Counted from the first letter of the stretch, positions 1 to 8,210 are shown. The stretch: 64,000 bases of DNA from Streptomyces sp. SKN60 (GCF_026236535.1 NZ_JAHTMW010000011.1:62001-126000), one strand, 5' to 3'. Numbers and translations: made by a program. The notes: generated by a model not told the origin, from the sequence alone.

Positions 1-91
1 CCGCTGTGTCCGCCTCGACGGCGAAGGCCGTCCCGAACCGCTCGCCCAGCGCCGCCGCCAGGGCCTCGACCGTACGCCGGGCATCCGTCAT
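1..91 (-). CDS. Partial hypothetical protein, N-terminal 30 residues
   Basis: An open frame on the minus strand begins at an ATG (89-91) and runs off the window edge without a stop. The visible 30 residues are alanine-rich and acidic, beginning MTDARRTVEALAAALG. A second, out-of-frame ATG lies at 82-84. There is too little sequence to assign a family or to be certain of the start. Codon use has the high third-position GC of the neighbours, which supports a real gene. Confidence 0.5.
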   Translation of the reverse strand, partial: MTDARRTVEALAAALGERFGTAFAVEADTA

Positions 92-472
92 GCCCTGAAT
101 CTAGGTCGCCGCCACACCGCGTCACCCTTGAGAGAAGTCGCCGCGTGCCACGCGCCACGGGGCCACCCCTGCAGGAGTCCTCCCGCACCACGGCAAAGCG
201 CCGCTGCCGCTCGACCGGCCAAGACGGGTTTCATTCCTCGTCGAGACGGGCCTGCGACCGTGCACGAGGTGCTGGCGCCGTGGGAGAAGGCGCCTGCCAA
301 GGAGACCGCGGCGAGGAAGGTCACTGCGGCCCGCCGCCGGAAGTCGGCATAGACGCACCACATCACATGCCGTGGAACTGGGTCGTCAGCCGGGAAAGCC
401 CAGCTCGGCGTCGGGCTGACAGATGAGCGTCATCCGGCACCTCCCTGGATCCGACTCATTCGCCCGGCAGCG
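92..472. other. Intergenic stretch with no supported gene
   Basis: I see no convincing coding region here. Several short open frames exist on both strands, as expected at this GC content. One minus-strand frame (88-366) opens with a hydrophobic signal-like segment, but its remainder is arginine-rich and low in plausibility, and it runs into the start of the first gene. The stretch lies beside two gene remnants and may be decayed sequence. Confidence 0.45.
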
Positions 473-673
473 TCAGGCTTTCGCGCCGGGCAAGCCGCTG
501 GTGACGACGATCGCTGCCACGTCGCCGGTCTTCGTGCGCCCGAGCCAGACGATGCCGCCCGATTCGGCCCCGAAGGTGACCAGGTCGGCTTGGTGTGACG
601 CATCGCGCACCCGCTCGCAACCGTCGGTCAACCGCTCGGTATCGCGCGGCACAGGAACGCCATCCGCGAACGT
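473..673 (-). pseudogene. C-terminal remnant of an unidentified gene
   Basis: On the minus strand an open frame reads about 67 residues to a TGA at 473-475. It includes a protein-like stretch, ERLTDGCERVRDASHQADLV, then FGAESGGIVWLGRTKTGDVA and a short tail. It has no credible start: moving upstream the frame enters the thioredoxin-reductase remnant on the other strand at about 673. This looks like the tail of a gene cut by a deletion or rearrangement. I do not recognise the family. The reading rests on protein-like composition and on the sharp junction with the next remnant. Confidence 0.4.
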
Positions 674-1335
674 GGCTGGCAGAGCGGTGGGGCCGGGACG
701 TGCTGCACTGTGTGTACTGCCACGGCTGGGAGGTGCGGGACCGACGGATCGGTGTGCTCGGGAACGTCCATCAGGCCTTGCTGTTCCGGCAGTTGTCCGA
801 GGACGTCACGCTGTTCCGGCACACGGGAGCGGAGTTGACCGACGAGCAGTGGCAGCAGCTCGCGGGGCTGGGCATCGGCGTGGTCGACGGCGAGGTCGCC
901 GGTCTGGAGATCGACGACGAGGACCGGCTGGCCGGCGTGCGGCTGGTCGCGGGGCCGGTGGTGCCGGTGCGGGAACTGGCGGTCGCTCCCCGCTTCGTCG
1001 CACGCGTCGGCTTCCTCGCCGGTCTGGGCCTGCCGTTGCGTGAGCACCCCATGGGCCTGGGGGAACAACTGGCCGCGGACGCCTCCGGGTTCACCGGGGT
1101 CGCGGGGGTCTGGGCCGCGGGGAACGTCAGCGACGTACTGGCGGGCGTGCCGGCCGCCGCCGCGGCCGGAGTGACCGCCGCGGCGGCGATCAACAACGAT
1201 CTGCTGACGGCCGACGCCCGGCGGGCGGCCGCGTCCCGCGCGGCGGGCGACAGTGTCTTCGGCGGGGCGGCGGAGGCCGAGGCGGCTCGGCGCGTGCTGG
1301 GGGTCCAGGGGATGGCCGGGCGCGGCGGCCGCTGA
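674..1335 (+). pseudogene. Thioredoxin-reductase-like oxidoreductase, N-terminal half missing
   Basis: The frame from about 674 to the TGA at 1335 matches the C-terminal two thirds of the intact paralog at 7110-8120. Shared blocks include LAERWGRDVLHC, YCHGWEVRD, the QALLFRQL segment and a terminal GVWAAGNVSD block typical of the FAD-binding C-terminus. The N-terminal FAD-binding GxGxxG region is absent; upstream codons encode unrelated arginine-rich sequence. The redox-site region reads CVYC where the paralog has CPYC. An ATG at 595 could open the frame, but the protein would lack the dinucleotide fold. A non-functional 5-prime-truncated remnant is the best reading. Confidence 0.75.
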
Positions 1336-1385
1336 GACCGATTCGGCGCTACGACGCCACGGCCGCGCGGCGGCCGGTCGCCGGC

Positions 1386-1956
1386 TCAGGCGGTGCGGGC
1401 CCTGAGATGGGCCCGCTCCCCCTGCGGCCCGAACAGCACGAGGAGTTCCACGGTCCGCTCGTCGTCGGGGCCGAGCCAGTGCGGGACATGCGCGTCGAAC
1501 TCGGCCGCCTCACCGGCCTTGAGGACCAGGCTCCGCTCGCCCAGGAGCAGCCGCAGCCTGCCCCCGAGGACGTAGACCCACTCGAAGCCGCCGTGGGTCT
1601 GCAGCTGCGGCTCCGTGCCCGGCCGGGCCGGGATCAGCACCTTGTGCGCCTGGACACCACCGGGGCGGCTGAGCGGCATAGGTCAGGCCGCCGCGGGTGA
1701 CCGGCTTGAGATGGATCCGCGGATCGCCGGTGCGCGGCGCGCCGACGAGTTCGTCCAGCGGTACGGCGTACACCTCGGCGAGCGGAAGGAGCAGCTCCAG
1801 GGTCGGCTTGCGCGTCCCGCCCTCGAGGCGGGAGAGCGTGCTCTCGTTGATCCCGGTCTCCGCGGCGAGCTCGGCCAGCGTCATGCCCCGCCCGCGCCGC
1901 AGCTCCCGCAGCCGCGGGCCGACCGCTCCCAGGACGTCGCTCCTCGTGGTTCCCAT
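1386..1956 (-). pseudogene. XRE-family HTH regulator with C-terminal cupin domain, frameshifted
   Basis: The N-terminal part (ATG 1954-1956, or ATG 1978-1980 eight codons upstream) encodes a Cro/C1-type helix-turn-helix with LRELRRGRGMTLAELAAETG and NESTLSRLEGG. The C-terminal part encodes a cupin barrel with THGGFEWVYVLGGRLRLLLG and the FDAHVPHWLG turn. These lie in different frames: after HLKPVTRGGLT, near 1678-1690, the frame slips, consistent with one extra or two missing bases, and continues as MPLSRPGG. Intact relatives of this architecture are about 190 residues, so the gene is broken unless the base call is wrong. Together with the adjacent reductase remnant it mirrors the intact regulator/reductase pair at 6396-8120. 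Confidence 0.75.
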
Positions 1957-2254
1957 GCGGCCAGGCTGCCGGGACGGCATGAAGGTTGCAACTTCGGCAA
2001 GAGGTCTCGTCGACCACGTGGTGTCGCGCCACGGAAGAGCAGCATGTGTCGCCGCAGCGGCGGCCCCGCCCAGGCCCTCGGCCTCTTCGAACGGGTCCAG
2101 CTGTCCTGACCACACAGGACGAGAGCGTGCATGCCCTGTCGCCGCACGCGGCCGAAGGTCGGACGCCGGAGGCAACGCGGACGCCCGATCCGACGTCTGC
2201 CAAGCAGAGAACGAACCGGGCGGACCGACCCCGCCGTGTGAAAGGAGCCCGCTG

Positions 2255-3187
2255 GTGCTCATAGGACTGCTGACCGCGGTCGCGGCCTCGATCTGTTACG
2301 GCACCGGATCCGTCCTGCAAGCCGTCGGCTCCCGCAAGTCCGCCCGGCACCAGGCGGCCGCGGCAGGGCAGACCACCCAGCACGGCGGGCCGAGCCTGTC
2401 GTCGACCGCGAAAGCCGCGATGACCTGGGAGTTCATCGTCGGCACGATCCTGGACTTCGTCGGCTTCGGCCTCGGCGCGCTCGCCGCCCGCATGCTCCCG
2501 CTGTTCCTCTCCCAGACCGTGATCAGCGCCAACCTGGTCATCACGGCCGTCCTCAGCGTGAGGCTGCTCCGCATCCGGCTGACCCGAGCGGAGTGGATCT
2601 CGATCGGCGTGGTCTGCTCCGCCCTGGTGCTGCTCGCGACCGCGGCCGGCCCGGAGGGCAGCGGGCACACTCCGATCGCGACGCACTGGTGGCTGCTCGC
2701 GGTCTCCCTGCTCCTGATGGCCGGCGGCACGATCCTCGTGCGGGTGCTCGGCGCCCGGTCGGCGATCCTCGCGGGCCTCCTGTCGGGTCTCGGCTTCGGC
2801 GCGCTCGGGGTCGGAGTGCGGATCCTGAACGGCATCGACCCGTTCGACCCGGTCACGGTGCTGACCGACCCGGCGCTGTACGCGATCCTGGTGGCCGGCG
2901 TCGGCGGCATGTACCTGCACACGGTCGCGCTGCAGATCGGCTCGGTGAACGGGGCGACGGCGGCGCTCGTGGTCGGCGAGACCGTGCTGCCGGGGATGAT
3001 CGGCGTGTGGTGGCTGGGCGACGCCTCCCGCCCCGGCTTCGCCTGGCTCGCCGTCCTCGGCTTCGTCCTCGCCGTCACCGGCGCGGTCGCGGTGGCCTGG
3101 TTCGGCGCCCCGGACAGCCACGGGGCCGCGCCCGAGAGCACAACGCCGGAGCCCGTACGTGTTCCGGAACCCGCACGCGTTCCGTAG
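2255..3187 (+). CDS. DMT-superfamily integral membrane permease
   Basis: A 310-residue protein with about nine or ten hydrophobic helices, in the style of EamA/NIPA-like drug/metabolite transporters. The GTG start at 2255 is chosen because AAAGGAG (2241-2247) sits seven bases upstream and the N-terminus then opens directly with a membrane helix. The open frame extends further upstream, but that part is arginine-rich and not membrane-like. A glutamine/histidine-rich loop follows helix 1, and the C-terminus is a proline/valine-rich cytoplasmic tail. The substrate is not evident. It is transcribed away from the frameshifted regulator. Confidence 0.85.
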   Translation: MLIGLLTAVAASICYGTGSVLQAVGSRKSARHQAAAAGQTTQHGGPSLSSTAKAAMTWEFIVGTILDFVGFGLGALAARMLPLFLSQTVISANLVITAVLSVRLLRIRLTRAEWISIGVVCSALVLLATAAGPEGSGHTPIATHWWLLAVSLLLMAGGTILVRVLGARSAILAGLLSGLGFGALGVGVRILNGIDPFDPVTVLTDPALYAILVAGVGGMYLHTVALQIGSVNGATAALVVGETVLPGMIGVWWLGDASRPGFAWLAVLGFVLAVTGAVAVAWFGAPDSHGAAPESTTPEPVRVPEPARVP

Positions 3188-3314
3188 ACCCGTGGCGGGC
3201 GGCGGTGCGGCTGGGCCACTCCGCCCGTCCTCGCAGGTGCAGCCCCCTGCGCCTGTGCCGCGTGCAGCGGCGCCGGGACCGAGACGAGGGCGTTCCCTCG
3301 CTCCCCTCCGCCCG

Positions 3315-4064
3315 TCACCTCACAGGGACGGAGGCCCACCAGGTCGAGGGCGCAGCGGCGACGTACCCCAGCGACTCGTACAGCGGCCTGCCCAGCTTCG
3401 AAGCCGTGAGCGTGAACGGCAGGTCCGCCAAGTCGGCGAGGGCGCCGAGCATGACCGCCCGTCCCACGCCACGCGACCGGAACGCCGGCGACGTACCGAC
3501 CCAGTAATGGCTCCCGACGCCCCCGTCCACAACCCTCACGCACGCTCCCGCCGGCACACCGTCGCGCGAGGCGACGAACACCTCCACGCCCGGCTGCTCG
3601 ATCAGCGCTGCCGGGAACAGCTCGCCGGGGCGGTGGGGCTCGAAGCCGTCCAGTTCGAAGCCCTCGATCACGATCCGCTCGGCCGCCTGCAGGTCCTCGG
3701 GCCGCCGAACCCGGACCACGTCCGGCGCCGAATCGCCGACAGTCCCGGGCGGGCGCAGCATGACCGGCATCTGCCAGTTGCGCATGCCCAGGTGGCCAAG
3801 GTCGGTCGAGCTGAACGGATCCTCCACGACCGCCGGGCCCGCCGCGTGGAGAACCAGCTCGCTCAACTCCGCCAGCTCGCCCGGCTCAAGGTCGCATTCC
3901 TGGATCAGGACCCGCAGGCCGGCGCGCCCGTCGCCGTCGACCGCGACGAATCCGCGGCGCCGGACGACCTCGTGCCCCCGGCAACGACCGGTTGCGATCC
4001 AGAAAGCGGCGGAATTGCGAGCCTGGCGCACCGGCGCCTCAGCCAAAGTGGATCTGTTCGTCAT
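3315..4064 (-). CDS. GNAT-family N-acetyltransferase
   Basis: A 249-residue protein whose C-terminal half carries the GNAT acetyl-CoA binding region: HYWVGTSPAFRSRGVGRAVM holds the R-x-x-G-x-G signature, followed by a Y-E-x-L-G-Y block near the end. The N-terminal half (about 1-110) is less conserved and may bind substrate. I chose the ATG at 4062-4064 (MTNRSTLAEAP); the open frame extends 35 codons further, but that part is arginine-rich with no ribosome site. No partner gene points to a substrate. Confidence 0.85.
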   Translation of the reverse strand: MTNRSTLAEAPVRQARNSAAFWIATGRCRGHEVVRRRGFVAVDGDGRAGLRVLIQECDLEPGELAELSELVLHAAGPAVVEDPFSSTDLGHLGMRNWQMPVMLRPPGTVGDSAPDVVRVRRPEDLQAAERIVIEGFELDGFEPHRPGELFPAALIEQPGVEVFVASRDGVPAGACVRVVDGGVGSHYWVGTSPAFRSRGVGRAVMLGALADLADLPFTLTASKLGRPLYESLGYVAAAPSTWWASVPVR

Positions 4065-4189
4065 TGCGCCCACGCTAGCGCGCAACGGCCCCATCACACG
4101 GGCCAATTCCCTGCGAGCCGACCGGGCCACCTTCGGACGGGGCAGGCTCCGGCGCGTGGCCGGGCCCACCCCGGTACCGGGTGGAGGGG

Positions 4190-5317
4190 TCAGCAGTAGA
4201 GGTTGGCACCCGGCGCGACCCCGAGGATGGACGTGAACCGGAGATAGGCGTCCACCCGGCTCTGGACCTGCGCCGGGTTGCGGCCGTCACACTCCAGGGA
4301 GCCGTTGATGGAGCGGATCGTCTGGCCGAAGCCGGCGCTGTTGACCATCGCGTTGTGCGGGGTCATGGTGCCGGGGCCGTTCTGGGTGTTCCAGTACCAC
4401 AGGCCGGTCATCATCGCGATGTCCGGCTCGCGCTCGACCCGCCAGGGGTTGTTCAGGAGGTCGATGCCGAGGGCGTCACCGGCGGCCTTGTAGTTGAAGT
4501 TCCAGGAGAGCTGGATGGGGCCACGGCCGTAGTACGCGGCCTGGCCGGCGGGGCAGCCGTAGGGCTGGTTCCAGTCGCAGTAGTGCGGGTAGTTGGCGGT
4601 GTTCTGCTCGACGATGTGGACGAGGCCGCCGGTCTCGTGGTTCACATTGGCGAGGAACGCCGCGGCCTCCTGCTTTTTCACGGTGTCGCTGCCGGTGGTG
4701 GCGAAGGCCGGGTACTTCTTGGTGGCGGCGACCAGTCCGGCGTACGTGTAGAAGGGGTTCCGGTTCGGGAACATCTGGTTGAACTGGGCCTCGGAGACCA
4801 CGAACCCGGAGGTGGACGGCGGCGGGGTGGTGCCGCCGCCGCTCGCGGGCGCGTTCCACTTCTGGTTGGCCCCGCCGGTGCAGCTCCAGATCTGCAGCCG
4901 GGTGCCGTCGGCGCTGTTGTTGTCCCGGACGTCCAGGCACTTGTTCGCGGCCGGGTTGACGATGTCGTGCGCGGCGGTGACCACCCATTTCTGGTTGGCG
5001 CCACCACTGCAGTCCCACAGCTGGACCGAGGCGCCGTCGCCGGTACCGCGGTCCACGACGTCGAGGCACTTGCCGAGGGCGCGGAGGGTCCCGTCACCGG
5101 GGTTGGACCAACGCTGGGCGTTGGTCCCGTTGCATGAGTAGAGCTGGACGGCGGTGCCGTTGGCGCTGCTCGCGGCCGCGACGTCGACGCACTTGCCGGC
5201 GAGTCCGGTGATGGCTCCCTCAGCGGCCTCGGCGGGCGCCACGGTGAAGAGGGCGGACAGGACGGCGGTGAGCGCGGTCAGGGCCAGGGCCCGTCCGGAG
5301 AATCGACTTCTGGGCAT
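4190..5317 (-). CDS. Secreted GH19 chitinase with N-terminal ricin-type lectin domain
   Basis: A 375-residue secreted enzyme that would hydrolyse chitin. Residues 1-31 form a signal peptide ending near AEA. Residues about 33-155 are a ricin B-type carbohydrate-binding domain with three Q-x-W repeats (QRW, QKW, QKW). A Pro/Gly/Thr linker follows, then a GH19 catalytic domain (about 170-375). The motif NHETGG places the catalytic acid at Glu228, with Glu237 nine residues on, the spacing seen in streptomycete family-19 chitinases; YYGRGPIQLSWNFNY is the GH19 signature. The ATG at 5315-5317 has GAGGAG about 13 bases upstream. A DasR-like box overlaps the likely promoter, implying control by N-acetylglucosamine status. 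Confidence 0.95.
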   Translation of the reverse strand: MPRSRFSGRALALTALTAVLSALFTVAPAEAAEGAITGLAGKCVDVAAASSANGTAVQLYSCNGTNAQRWSNPGDGTLRALGKCLDVVDRGTGDGASVQLWDCSGGANQKWVVTAAHDIVNPAANKCLDVRDNNSADGTRLQIWSCTGGANQKWNAPASGGGTTPPPSTSGFVVSEAQFNQMFPNRNPFYTYAGLVAATKKYPAFATTGSDTVKKQEAAAFLANVNHETGGLVHIVEQNTANYPHYCDWNQPYGCPAGQAAYYGRGPIQLSWNFNYKAAGDALGIDLLNNPWRVEREPDIAMMTGLWYWNTQNGPGTMTPHNAMVNSAGFGQTIRSINGSLECDGRNPAQVQSRVDAYLRFTSILGVAPGANLYC

Positions 5318-5397
5318 GGAGGGGACACGCTCCTCGGGTTCGCCGTCGCCGAGCGGTCGGCTGGGGGTGGGGGAAGAAAGGGCTGTCGCGCGACCAG

Positions 5398-5427
5398 AAA
5401 GTAGAGGTCTGGACCAACTTCCGTCAA
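5398..5427 (-). promoter_or_regulatory. Promoter of the GH19 chitinase with embedded DasR-like (dre) box
   Basis: Read on the minus strand, TTGACG (5422-5427) is followed after 17 bases by CTACTT (5399-5404), or 18 bases by TACTTT (5398-5403), a good -35/-10 pair. The spacer contains TGGTCCAGACCT (5405-5416), close to the TGGTCTAGACCA consensus known for DasR binding at streptomycete chitinase promoters. Repressor binding between the -35 and -10 elements would block transcription. Spacing and match are seen directly; the regulator's identity is inferred. Confidence 0.75.
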
Positions 5428-5650
5428 GAGTTGAAGTAAGCGATGAGGAAAGGGAGTTCGCCCCCGCCCCCGGAGGGGCGCAGCGCACATCCACACGAAA
5501 GGCCACCTGGGCGGGCATCGGGCGGCCCCCTGCCACCAGAGCGGGGCGGAGCCGTCAGCGGCAGGAGAGGTCTGCCGCAGCGTCAAGGCGACGGCGTAGG
5601 CGCGGACGCCTTCGCCGCGTCCGAGGGTGCCGAGGTGTTCAGCGGTTACG

Positions 5651-5731
5651 GTCCGAACATCCCTCCCGCTCGACGCCATCTTCGACCACCCCACCATCGC
5701 GGAGCTGGCCGAGCTCCTCGACGCGGGGTAA
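5651..5731 (+). pseudogene. C-terminal remnant of an NRPS/PKS carrier-protein domain
   Basis: The frame ending at TAA 5729-5731 reads LPLDAIFDHPTIAELAELL plus three residues. That is the third/fourth-helix region that closes many peptidyl- and acyl-carrier domains. Upstream in the same frame the sequence becomes arginine/proline-rich with no phosphopantetheine Ser motif (GGxS), so only the tail survives. A strong terminator hairpin follows at 5760-5790. I read this as the end of a lost biosynthetic gene. Confidence 0.6.
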
Positions 5732-5759
5732 TGGGGGGTCGGGGGTCCCCAGCTGATCC

Positions 5760-5790
5760 TGCGGCACCTGATCCCGGGTCAGGTGCCGCA
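5760..5790. terminator. Strong hairpin after the carrier-domain remnant
   Basis: A perfect 12-base inverted repeat: TGCGGCACCTGA (5760-5771) and TCAGGTGCCGCA (5779-5790) around a 7-base loop. No T-tract follows, as is usual in streptomycetes. It sits 28 bases after the remnant's stop codon. Confidence 0.75.
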
Positions 5791-5969
5791 CTGGCGAGCC
5801 GGGGCGGCCGGTGGGGGATCACCCGATCGACCGCACGGACCGGTCGGCTGATCGGACTTGTGACGAGATGCCGTAGGGGGCATTCGGGTGGCATATGTCG
5901 TCTGCCGCAACCGACCCCGCCGCCCGCGCTGTCGTCCTCCGCAGTGGCATGACGACCAAGGAGGCACTT

Positions 5970-6308
5970 GTGACTGGTTTTCAGGCTTTCACCTCGCACA
6001 CCGCCGGGCTGTGGGATCTCGACCCCTACCGCTTCCCCGCCGCAATCGTCGACGACCTGCCCGAGCCGCACCCGACCGTCTGCGGCCTCATGGAGCCGGG
6101 CGACTACGCCCTGCCCGCACCGGACCCGGCGAGCCGGCTGACCGATCCGCTCGAGCCGGCCGACCGGCGCCGGCTGGAGCTGCACGCGGCCCTCACGACC
6201 GCGGGGATCGCGCCGCTGCCGGGCGACCTCGACGCCATCACCGCGCTGTGCGAGCTGGACGACACCACGCATGCCGCGCTCCGGCGGTGGATCAGCCACA
6301 CCGTGTGA
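5970..6308 (+). CDS. Hypothetical protein, 112 aa
   Basis: A small acidic cytoplasmic protein that I do not recognise. The GTG at 5970 is preferred because AAGGAGG (5958-5964) lies five bases upstream; ATGs at 5895 and 5949 are in frame but lack a comparable site. The N-terminus is aromatic (SHTAGLWDLDPYRFP) and the C-terminus is helical with a leucine/aspartate-rich region ending RRWISHTV. It has no signal peptide or membrane segment. It faces the XRE-cupin gene across a hairpin terminator and is apparently monocistronic. Confidence 0.7.
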   Translation: MTGFQAFTSHTAGLWDLDPYRFPAAIVDDLPEPHPTVCGLMEPGDYALPAPDPASRLTDPLEPADRRRLELHAALTTAGIAPLPGDLDAITALCELDDTTHAALRRWISHTV

Positions 6309-6331
6309 CCCGCGCCGCGCCGGGAGGGAAC

Positions 6332-6359
6332 GCCGCGGCGGCGGGCTCGCCGCCGCGGC
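6332..6359. terminator. Bidirectional hairpin between convergent genes
   Basis: A perfect 12-base GC-only stem, GCCGCGGCGGCG (6332-6343) with its complement (6348-6359), around a 4-base loop. It lies between the ends of the 5970 gene (+) and the 6396 gene (-), so it can serve both. Confidence 0.65.
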
Positions 6360-6395
6360 AGGCCCGGCGGACGCCGAGGTGTCACCGCCGCACGG

Positions 6396-7007
6396 TCAGG
6401 CGTCGGTGCCCTGGGTGGTGTCGGTGCCCTCGGCGGAGGTGTCGCCGTCCCCGCGCTGGTGGCCGCGGCGGGCGTCGCGGTCGAAGATGCCGAGGATCTC
6501 GCAGGGTCCGCCGTCGGCTCCGATGGCGTGCGGCATCATCGTGGGGAACTCGGCCGCCTGGTTGGTCTCGACGCGGAAGCGGCGGTGGCCGAGCATGAGG
6601 ATCGCCGTGCCGGACAGGACGACGAGCCACTCGCGCCCCGGGTGGGCCCGCATGCGCGCCGGGTTCTCGGGCGGCGGTTCGGTCATGCGCTGGCGCACCA
6701 CGGTCATGCCGGGATCGCCCTTGACGGGCCAGCGCATCAGGCCGTGGGCGCTGTCGATCATCGGGCTGGTGACGACGTCGTCGGCGGCGGTCTCCACGAG
6801 CTGATCCAGTGTGGTGTCCAGGGCGCGGGCGAGGACGACCAGCTGGTCGAGGGCGAGGCGGCGCCGGCCGTTCTCGATGCGGCTCAGGGAGGACTGGCTG
6901 AGGTTGGCGCGGGTGGCCAGCTCGTCCAGGGACCAGCCCTGCGCCACGCGCAGAGCGCGGATCCGTTTGCGTACGAGGCTGTCCAGATCGCCATCTTCTT
7001 GCGTCAT
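6396..7007 (-). CDS. XRE-family transcriptional regulator with cupin domain
   Basis: A 203-residue DNA-binding regulator. Residues about 10-70 are a Cro/C1 HTH (IRALRVAQGWSLDELATRAN then QSSLSRIENGRRRLALDQL). Residues about 100-180 are a small-molecule-sensing cupin (AHPGREWLVVLSGTAILMLG, EFPTMMPHAIG). The tail is Gly/Asp/Thr-rich. The start is ATG 7005-7007; ATG 7014-7016, three codons up, is an alternative, and neither has a clear ribosome site. It is divergent from the reductase at 7110, and a palindrome overlaps its start codon, so autoregulation together with control of the reductase and pump is likely. Confidence 0.9.
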   Translation of the reverse strand: MTQEDGDLDSLVRKRIRALRVAQGWSLDELATRANLSQSSLSRIENGRRRLALDQLVVLARALDTTLDQLVETAADDVVTSPMIDSAHGLMRWPVKGDPGMTVVRQRMTEPPPENPARMRAHPGREWLVVLSGTAILMLGHRRFRVETNQAAEFPTMMPHAIGADGGPCEILGIFDRDARRGHQRGDGDTSAEGTDTTQGTDA

Positions 7008-7013
7008 ACGCAA
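6999..7013. promoter_or_regulatory. Candidate operator of the XRE-cupin regulator
   Basis: TTGCGT (6999-7004), three bases, then ACGCAA (7008-7013) form a 15-base palindrome covering the regulator's start codon. A second inverted repeat, ATACG-N6-CGTAT (7006-7021), overlaps it. Location in the divergent control region of a regulator/target pair is the main argument. Confidence 0.55.
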
Positions 7014-7109
7014 CATCGTATGCCTGCACCGCAAGGCCCGCCTAACGTCGTTTCCGTGGGTCCGGAGCTCCTCGGGCCACGCACGAGGAAAGGACAGGAG
7101 GCCTTGGCT

Positions 7110-8120
7110 GTGGCTGCTTCCGTGTACGCGAGCGACGCGATGCCTGACGGGACCGTCGACGTGGTGGTGATCGGCGGCGGTGCCGCCGGGCTGAACGGTG
7201 CGCTGATGCTCGCCCGCTCCCGGCGCGCGGTCGTGGTGATCGACAGCGGCACTCCGCGCAACGCGCCGGCCGGCGCCATGCACGGCTTCATCGTGCTCGA
7301 CGGCGCCCCGCCCCTGGAGATCCTCCGGCGGGGCCGGGAGCAGGTGCGCCGGTACGGCGGCCGCGTCGTCCTCGGCGAGGTGACCTCGGCCGAGCCCGCC
7401 GCCCCGTCGGCCGACGGGGACCTGCGCTTCGGCATCGCCCTGGCCGACGGACGGCAGGTGACCGCGCGCCGCGTGCTCGTGGCCACCGGACTGCGCGACG
7501 TACTGCCCGAGGTCCCCGGCCTGGCGCGGCACTGGGGGCACGGCGTGGTGCACTGCCCGTACTGCCATGGATGGGAGGTGCGCGACGCGGCCATCGGCGT
7601 TCTCGCCACCGGTCCCGCCTCCGTCCATCAGGCGCGCCTCTTCCGCCAGTTGACCGACGACCTCGTCTACTTCACCCACGGCACCGCCCTCGACGAGGAC
7701 TCCCGCGCCCGGTTCGCCGCCCGCGGCGTCCGCACCGTCGAAACCCCGGTACGGGAGGTCGTCGGCGACGAGGGCGGCGGCCTGTCAGGTGTGCGCCTGG
7801 CCGACGGCCGGGTCGTGGCCCGCCGGGTCCTCGCGGTCGCCACGCGGATGCAGGCCCGGACGGAGGGCCTGGCCGGTCTGAAGCTGCCGATGGAGGAGCT
7901 GCCCGACGGCATGGGCCGCCGCTTCGCCTCGGGCCCGGCCGGCGCCACCGAGGTCCCGGGGGTGTGGGTGGCCGGCAACGCCACCGAGCTCACCGCCCAG
8001 GTCGGCGCCGCCGCCGCGGCCGGCGCCCTGGCCGGCGCGCACATCAACGCCCTCCTCGTCGCCGCCGACACCGACGCGGCCCTCGCGGCCGCGACCCGGG
8101 GCGAGGCACCCGCCTCCTGA
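7110..8120 (+). CDS. Thioredoxin-reductase-like FAD/NAD(P)H oxidoreductase
   Basis: A 336-residue pyridine nucleotide-disulfide oxidoreductase of the low-molecular-weight TrxR type. It has an N-terminal FAD fold (VDVVVIGGGAAGLNGALM), the redox-active dithiol CPYC in HCPYCHGWEVRD, and a C-terminal GVWVAGNATE FAD block. The canonical NADPH-domain glycine motif is weak (IGVLATGPASVHQ), so its electron partner is uncertain. GTG 7110 is chosen because AGGAGG (7096-7101) sits eight bases upstream; TTG 7104 and ATG 7140 are alternatives. The MFS pump follows 90 bases on. A truncated paralog lies at 674-1335. Confidence 0.88.
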   Translation: MAASVYASDAMPDGTVDVVVIGGGAAGLNGALMLARSRRAVVVIDSGTPRNAPAGAMHGFIVLDGAPPLEILRRGREQVRRYGGRVVLGEVTSAEPAAPSADGDLRFGIALADGRQVTARRVLVATGLRDVLPEVPGLARHWGHGVVHCPYCHGWEVRDAAIGVLATGPASVHQARLFRQLTDDLVYFTHGTALDEDSRARFAARGVRTVETPVREVVGDEGGGLSGVRLADGRVVARRVLAVATRMQARTEGLAGLKLPMEELPDGMGRRFASGPAGATEVPGVWVAGNATELTAQVGAAAAAGALAGAHINALLVAADTDAALAAATRGEAPAS

Positions 8121-8210
8121 CGGCCCGGCCCGGCGCGCGGGCCCCCTTTCCTGCACTCGGCGACCGGCCCTGCCCGGCGCTGACTCCGCATGCCCTTTCG
8201 AGAGGAAAAA

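Noticed and set aside
88..366. A minus-strand frame starting with a signal-like hydrophobic stretch
   Set aside because: Only the first 35 residues look plausible; the rest is low quality and there is no ribosome site.
423..1043. A plus-strand frame of 206 codons over the remnants
   Set aside because: Arginine-rich out-of-frame reading of the reductase remnant.
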